DNA of 38,339 bases. Source: Desulfobacterales bacterium (GTDB taxonomy: Bacteria; Desulfobacterota; Desulfobacteria; Desulfobacterales; JAQWFD01). Both the position numbers and the translations under genes were made by a program. Shown here piece after piece: positions 33,663 through 38,339 of this stretch (position 1 is its first letter; the number at the start of each line of letters is the position of its first letter). The notes beneath the pieces were generated by a model. That model saw only the letters and a program-made list of their open reading frames with translations, made no database searches and was not told where the DNA came from. The DNA is taken from the NCBI GenBank assembly GCA_028704555.1, contig JAQWFD010000039.1:1-38339 (forward strand). Reading direction: 5' to 3'.

Positions 33663-35360
33663 ATGATGCCAGCGCCTATTGCTGTCAGTTTTCATCACTG
33701 GCCATGGTCCGTGGATGTCGAGGAAGAATCCGTTCCTGCCACGAGCGCGGAGGTGGTGTTGCCATTTCGTGGGTCCCCGGTGCTTTCCGTGATGCCCGGT
33801 ACTCAGGTGGTGCTTGCCGCGCGGTACGAGAAATTTGTTTCTCTTGGACCGGTATCATCGAACGGAATTGCAGTGTATGAGGCTCCGCACGGCATAATTT
33901 CACAAACTGGTCGGGGCCGTGGAGATGTGATGGTAACCTCTGGCCGTAAGCGTTGGGAACTATCCATCGAAGCTCTGGGGGCAAAGCGACGAACTTTGGA
34001 GGACGGCAAGACAGAAAGCCCTTTAGCGCGAATGGTTCTGGGCTGGTCCCAGTTCTATGATGATTTGCTGGATGAGAAGGTTAACGGGCAGTCGCGAACT
34101 GGTATAATTCCTTGGAGTATTGTTCTGAAATTTCTTAAAGAACAAAGGAATGAATTACAACAACCGCGTCTTTCCCTGATCGTACGTATCGCCGAGGAGC
34201 TGCAGACCAGTCTTTCCAGAACGGTCTCGGGAATGCGCCGAATTCTTTTGCGTGAACGCAACATGCAGCGAATTGATCGTATCGGTGAGGCCGATGTACA
34301 GTGTCTGCAGTGGTATGTGCGTCAGTCCGGGGCCAATATGGCTGAAAAAGGCGGGCGTAGACAGGAACTTTTGGCAGTGGTACGTCGAGAGTCCTTTGAC
34401 GTGTTGGAAAACCGTGTACTCAAAGACTTCATGCACCGTTGCAATGTCGAATCCCTCCGCTATATCAGCAGCGAGGTGGACATTAATTCGGAGTTCGTGA
34501 AATCCAAAAGGGCGCAGGACGTGCGGCGTTTTAGAAAGATATGTTTGGATGGATTCAACCATCCGGATTTCAAGGGCGTTCTCAGGGCCGGGGTTGGGGT
34601 GCGGCCTAATTATGTGCTACAAAATGATCTGCGTTACCGTAAGGTTTGGGCTTGGTACTGCCGCCTGTTGCGCCGGGAAGAGGAAGAGGACCGTTTTTGG
34701 GACTGGCAGGCCCGTACTTGGGCTGATATCGTTCGGTTGCTCGTAAATCTTGCTATCGTCTATATCGAAAGCGAGGAACCGCCAAACAACGGCATCTGTA
34801 TACGAAAGGTGTTACGATCGTCTTTGCACGTTACTCGCGAACAGATGCTAGGAAGCCGTACGTGTGGCGGGTCCGAACCAGGTCCGTTTGTCATCGATCG
34901 GATCGTTAACGGTAAAGCCCGACCTGTTGCCATCCTCGAGGTGGTGCATCCGGACGAAGCCCATGAACATATCCTGTCGCAAAATTTGGGCCGGACCGGA
35001 GGACATCTTTACCTTGTTATCCGCCCCTTGGGCGAATTCTCCAGCAAAAGCAATGTGCTCATTGTGTGGGCTGTGAACTCCGCTGGGGCAGACCTTGAAA
35101 TCCCCTGGGAGGATATTTCCAGGTCTGCAACAAGTGCGTTGGGGTTTCATAGAAATATTCTGGCCGGGTGGCGAATTCCGAATTTGCCCATGTTGCAAGG
35201 ATTGGTGGTTACCAGCTCTATAGAGGCAGAGGGTGCTGATTTAGTACGAGAGTCATCGGACTCGCCCGTGTTGGTTTTGCCTGCTGATCCCCGGCAGTGG
35301 TATGGGGTCATGGAATCTATTGCATGTCATTTATACGACAGGTTTGACAGGTTGGTATGA
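33663..35360 (+). CDS. DUF2357/McrC-like protein
   Basis: This 565-residue protein lies directly after the McrB-like gene, as McrC partners do. The central region (about 90-370) has the DUF2357 look, with RRESFDVLENRVLKDFMHRC and a long helical part. In the C-terminal third, where McrC carries its PD-(D/E)XK nuclease, FVIDRIVNGKARPVAILEVV offers Asp412 and Glu426 but no lysine after the glutamate (E-V-V), so the active site is unusual or lost. Two adjacent ATGs (33663, 33666) follow GGTGAG. The stop overlaps the next start (ATGA). It probably binds the McrB hexamer and directs it to the nucleic-acid target. Confidence 0.78.
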   Translation: MMPAPIAVSFHHWPWSVDVEEESVPATSAEVVLPFRGSPVLSVMPGTQVVLAARYEKFVSLGPVSSNGIAVYEAPHGIISQTGRGRGDVMVTSGRKRWELSIEALGAKRRTLEDGKTESPLARMVLGWSQFYDDLLDEKVNGQSRTGIIPWSIVLKFLKEQRNELQQPRLSLIVRIAEELQTSLSRTVSGMRRILLRERNMQRIDRIGEADVQCLQWYVRQSGANMAEKGGRRQELLAVVRRESFDVLENRVLKDFMHRCNVESLRYISSEVDINSEFVKSKRAQDVRRFRKICLDGFNHPDFKGVLRAGVGVRPNYVLQNDLRYRKVWAWYCRLLRREEEEDRFWDWQARTWADIVRLLVNLAIVYIESEEPPNNGICIRKVLRSSLHVTREQMLGSRTCGGSEPGPFVIDRIVNGKARPVAILEVVHPDEAHEHILSQNLGRTGGHLYLVIRPLGEFSSKSNVLIVWAVNSAGADLEIPWEDISRSATSALGFHRNILAGWRIPNLPMLQGLVVTSSIEAEGADLVRESSDSPVLVLPADPRQWYGVMESIACHLYDRFDRLV

Positions 35361-38134
35361 ACAATAAAGAAATATTCGGCTGTGCCGCATTCGGTTTGGC
35401 TGATCGAGTGTTCCAGGTAGAGGGCGAAACGAGTGCCGGGTCATTCTATCTTGCGGACGCGGTGCTTCCCGTCCGCCCTTCCGGGATAATCTGTACTGGC
35501 GATACGGCAGAACAGGAGCGCATTCACTCGGGACTGTATTGGCCCCCCGAAGCTCGGATTCGGCAGGGCACCTTTCTTCGGCGTGCGCCTATTCCATGTG
35601 TCTGGCGTGCGCTGGTGGAGGCAGGGGACCGTTCGGCCTGTTGGCAGGTGGGCGGAGGCGTCAGTTTCACTCTGAGTCGTATTATTTCTGCGCACGTGGT
35701 GGATCTGCTCACAAAGTCGGGATGCAGGCCACAGGATACGGCTGTGCTCGCTATACCGGATGCTCTGGACGAGTTTGGGCAGGAGGCGTTGCTTCGGGAT
35801 TTGAAAATTTGTGGATTCGAGAATGTTCAGCTGTTGTGGCGGCCCGTGGCCGCAGCAATTTCCTGGTTGTCCGAATTGGATCAAAATAACGCCTTTGATG
35901 TGGACACGGACGCGAAGGAGCACATCATCGTGGTATACCTTGGGCCAGACGGTGTGGAGATGACCACATTTCAGTTGCATCGAGAAAAATACGACAATAC
36001 CATATTCGTTATCCCCGTTCGCGAACGGCCGCGGCATGTCTCTTCTCTTACAGGCTTTGATTGGGCCGCCAACGCACTTGACGCCGCCTATCCAGAAATG
36101 GATGATGGCGCGTTCTGGCAAGCGTTTACGAATTTCCCCCATGTATGGGAGGCTATGTCCGATCGACCGTTTTCTTCGGATAGGGATGTATGGAGCCTTA
36201 AAGATCATTGGATTTTCTGGAGCCCCAACGAAACACTTAACAAGTGTGCGCGGAAAGCTTCAGCAGTGCCGAATACCCGCCTACGTTCGCTTTTGGGAAA
36301 CTCATGCCGGCTTTTTACGGTTGCTTCCGGAGAAGAGGAGAGGGACGCAGGGGGGCACTTCGCGAAGCTTTTTACAAACGTTCTGGATTCCCAGCCTCAA
36401 AGCCGCTTGCGCGGAGTCATTGTTGCCGGGCCACTTTGCCCACTCCAGCTGCCGCAATGGATACTGTCGGCATCCGATAAGCTCCGATCCCGAGGCATTA
36501 AAGTCGCTTCAGCATCTCCGCAACTTGATACTATCTGGTTGGCCCACGGAGAAAATGCGCTGGTGGACGGTTGCGCAGAGTATGGGCGGCGTCTCGATAT
36601 GGGACTGCCCACCTATCTTGATACGCTTCCGAAGCTGTCCGTGCTTGTTGAGCAGCGGGGGGATCATGTCTGGGTGGAGTTGCTTAACGCCGAGACATGC
36701 GAAGGTGGCAAACCGTTCAAACCTGCTCCCATTCAGAGCAAATTTGCGATTCAGCCCGGGGCGCAGCAGCTTCAAGTATTTTTAAAAAAAGGGGGCATGC
36801 TGGTCCGGAGCGTTCTGCACACACCGGAAGAGCTTGCGGAACAGGGAGCCGCATTGTCGACAACCAAGCGTGCCGAAATTGACGCCAAAGTTCTACAGAC
36901 TGGTTCTTACGAGAAAGTGCTCAATGCTTTTGCGAATAGCGAGAACGCCGAGGGTAGATACGCCAAGAGGCTGGCCATCGAAATGTTCGGCAATCCGTTT
37001 CGACGAGCGGAGTTTGCATTTCCTTCCGTTCCGGAACAGCATATACCTGTGGATGTTTCTGTGGAGATTCGGCCAGCCAGCGGTTTGGCGCAAATCACCT
37101 TGGTCCCAAGCGATTCCGAAGACTCGGCATTTCTGAGGGGTCGTCAAATATTTCTGGATTATTCGACAATGGAGGAAGCCGATCCGCCACCACCCCCCAC
37201 CCGGGGCTGGCCGGATGTTGTTAAACTTGAGATCGATCCCAATGCGTCATTTTTGGAGACTAACAGTTGGGTAATTAAGAAATACTTGCACGCAAAGCCA
37301 GACGAAATTCGATTCATAGATACGGTAGAAGATATCAAAAAGGCCTTAACATGGGTTACTAACAATTTTTCAGACAAGGGCTTTGAGTGTCTGAGACCCA
37401 TTGATCAGGATGGAATAGCAGGGACAAAAGAAGCCTCTCGAATGATTACTGCGATAGCGAACAAGGCTGCAAGCGATTTTCCACGCGTTCGACAGGATTA
37501 TAGAAGGAAATTTGTTACAAGGGTGAGCTGGCTTTTTGCAAAGACTCCCGAAAACGTTAAAAAGGAAATTCGAAAATATATTTCGCAACGGCACTATGAC
37601 AATAAGTGGACCTACGGCGTTGAGGCCGCAGGAAGGATTTTTACGGCGAAAGAAGATTTTCAACTTTTGTATACACAGATTTTTCGAAGACTAAAAAGTA
37701 CTCACGCGATCCCATTCCCAATACATTCTTATAAAGCCCTTTGGCGGTTATTGAGCCTAAGAGAATACAGCCCGATGGCTATGACGCCCCGGCAGGCTAA
37801 AACTTTTACGGAAGAAACCGTAAAAATGATGGCGCGGGAAGCTTGTGATGGTAATTATAAACAGAGATTTTTTCAAGCTGCACGCCTTTTTCTCTTCCTG
37901 TTGCGGTTCCGCGTTGTAGTCCAAGGGTTCCTTGATCCAGACAAATATTCAGATAGTGATTTGTTCGAGCGGGCGATAGAATGTCTTCGAAAGGCAGAAA
38001 ATCATTTCTCCCGTAGCCACGAATCTGGTGCAGACAGGGCGAGAGAACTCGTGATTGGCATAGAAAAATTCATGTATTACGAGGGTAGCAACGACATCCT
38101 CACAGCGTTGGATAGCTTGGCTGGGGGCGATTGA
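35357..38134 (+). CDS. divergent Hsp70-like protein of the defence operon
   Basis: This 925-residue protein has an Hsp70/actin-type nucleotide-binding half (about 1-400). Recognisable parts are AVLAIPDALDEFGQEALLRD (129-148) leading to LLWRPVAAAI (159-168), then VVYLGPDG (192-199, the phosphate-2 position), LRGVIVAGPL (351-360, adenosine motif) and GCAEYGRRL. A beta-rich substrate-binding-like domain follows (about 400-500), then a helical region of unknown type to the end. Phosphate-1 (normally DLGTTNS) and phosphate-2 are degenerate, so ATP hydrolysis may be weak or absent. RNA-binding Hsp70 homologues are reported components of CoCoNuT systems. It starts within the previous stop (ATGA) and is the last operon gene. 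Confidence 0.85.
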   Translation: MNNKEIFGCAAFGLADRVFQVEGETSAGSFYLADAVLPVRPSGIICTGDTAEQERIHSGLYWPPEARIRQGTFLRRAPIPCVWRALVEAGDRSACWQVGGGVSFTLSRIISAHVVDLLTKSGCRPQDTAVLAIPDALDEFGQEALLRDLKICGFENVQLLWRPVAAAISWLSELDQNNAFDVDTDAKEHIIVVYLGPDGVEMTTFQLHREKYDNTIFVIPVRERPRHVSSLTGFDWAANALDAAYPEMDDGAFWQAFTNFPHVWEAMSDRPFSSDRDVWSLKDHWIFWSPNETLNKCARKASAVPNTRLRSLLGNSCRLFTVASGEEERDAGGHFAKLFTNVLDSQPQSRLRGVIVAGPLCPLQLPQWILSASDKLRSRGIKVASASPQLDTIWLAHGENALVDGCAEYGRRLDMGLPTYLDTLPKLSVLVEQRGDHVWVELLNAETCEGGKPFKPAPIQSKFAIQPGAQQLQVFLKKGGMLVRSVLHTPEELAEQGAALSTTKRAEIDAKVLQTGSYEKVLNAFANSENAEGRYAKRLAIEMFGNPFRRAEFAFPSVPEQHIPVDVSVEIRPASGLAQITLVPSDSEDSAFLRGRQIFLDYSTMEEADPPPPPTRGWPDVVKLEIDPNASFLETNSWVIKKYLHAKPDEIRFIDTVEDIKKALTWVTNNFSDKGFECLRPIDQDGIAGTKEASRMITAIANKAASDFPRVRQDYRRKFVTRVSWLFAKTPENVKKEIRKYISQRHYDNKWTYGVEAAGRIFTAKEDFQLLYTQIFRRLKSTHAIPFPIHSYKALWRLLSLREYSPMAMTPRQAKTFTEETVKMMAREACDGNYKQRFFQAARLFLFLLRFRVVVQGFLDPDKYSDSDLFERAIECLRKAENHFSRSHESGADRARELVIGIEKFMYYEGSNDILTALDSLAGGD

Positions 38135-38285
38135 CGTCGGGTTTAATTTGCGGGACAGCTGTGGGTTTTAACCTATCTGTTGGGAAGGGATTGCCTCACA
38201 ATTCATCCTCCGGGGGGGCAAACAGATGCAAACTCCGCTTTTCCCACGTGGAACAAGGAAAAAAAACACTCGGACCAGACCCGGA

Positions 38286-38316
38286 CCTACAACAAAAAAA
38301 GGCCTACAACAAAAAA
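38286..38316 (+). repeat. short tandem repeat at the window end
   Basis: CCTACAACAAAAAA occurs twice (38286-38299, 38303-38316). The second copy also forms an inverted pair CTACA...TGTAG (38304-38324). The function is unknown; it may be element or island-boundary debris. No terminator was recognised after the defence operon. Confidence 0.4.
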
Positions 38317-38339
38317 TGCTGTAGACCCTTGATTTTCAT

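Noticed and set aside
38135..38339. tRNA or attachment site at the window end
   Set aside because: No cloverleaf can be drawn; only short A-rich repeats are visible.

Overview
The window reads as chromosomal DNA of a Desulfobacterota-type (sulfate-reducer-like, former Deltaproteobacteria) bacterium. This is inferred from the gene content: a PAS/sigma-54 activator, a DUF5320 glycine-rich protein beside a NifX-like remnant, LL-diaminopimelate aminotransferase (DapL), and a moderately high-GC background. No rRNA or tRNA gene was seen, so the assignment is by protein flavour only.

Layout. 1-201 (-) is the start of a cyclase-family hydrolase. 897-4401 (+) holds a sigma-54-dependent activator followed by two units with good -24/-12 promoters: a decayed NifX-like gene plus DUF5320, and a class I glutamine amidotransferase. 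4876-9300 holds housekeeping and transport genes: dapL, DUF488, an AEC permease, a QueG-like Fe-S protein, and the remnant of an IS200-type transposase. 9901-12339 is otsB-otsA (trehalose synthesis). 12529-19198 is a complete type I Wadjet operon, jetABCD. 19585-24343 holds MarC, a cold-shock protein, an APC permease and an MFS transporter, separated by mobile-element debris. 24424-25150 is a broken Fic/AlbA-type regulator interrupted by nested miniature elements.

26005-38134 is a tight five-gene defence-type operon. It encodes (1) a UPF1-like SF1 helicase with a C-terminal DUF559/Vsr-like nuclease, (2) a membrane-anchored coiled-coil protein, (3) a membrane-anchored long coiled coil fused to a McrB-like AAA+ NTPase, (4) a DUF2357/McrC-like protein, and (5) a divergent Hsp70 homologue. 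Neighbouring genes overlap or nearly touch. The gene set matches, from memory, the CoCoNuT (coiled-coil nuclease tandem) branch of type IV McrBC-related systems, predicted to act on RNA and/or DNA. Several details (two TM-anchored coiled coils, a 66-residue tandem duplication in the McrB coiled coil, degenerate Hsp70 motifs, no visible ExK in the McrC-like protein) make it the most interesting locus here.

Two families of non-coding, hairpin-forming miniature elements are scattered over the first 25 kb. Family 1 (91-255 bp, ends GGGCTTGATCATAACTGCGG) has three complete copies, each with its own 8-bp target duplication, plus two solo ends. Family 2 (about 158 bp, ends GGGYTCRCTCARAAATAA) has two copies flanked by TA. 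One family-1 copy sits inside a family-2 copy, which itself sits inside a broken gene. At two genes the stop codon lies in, or at the junction with, an element end.
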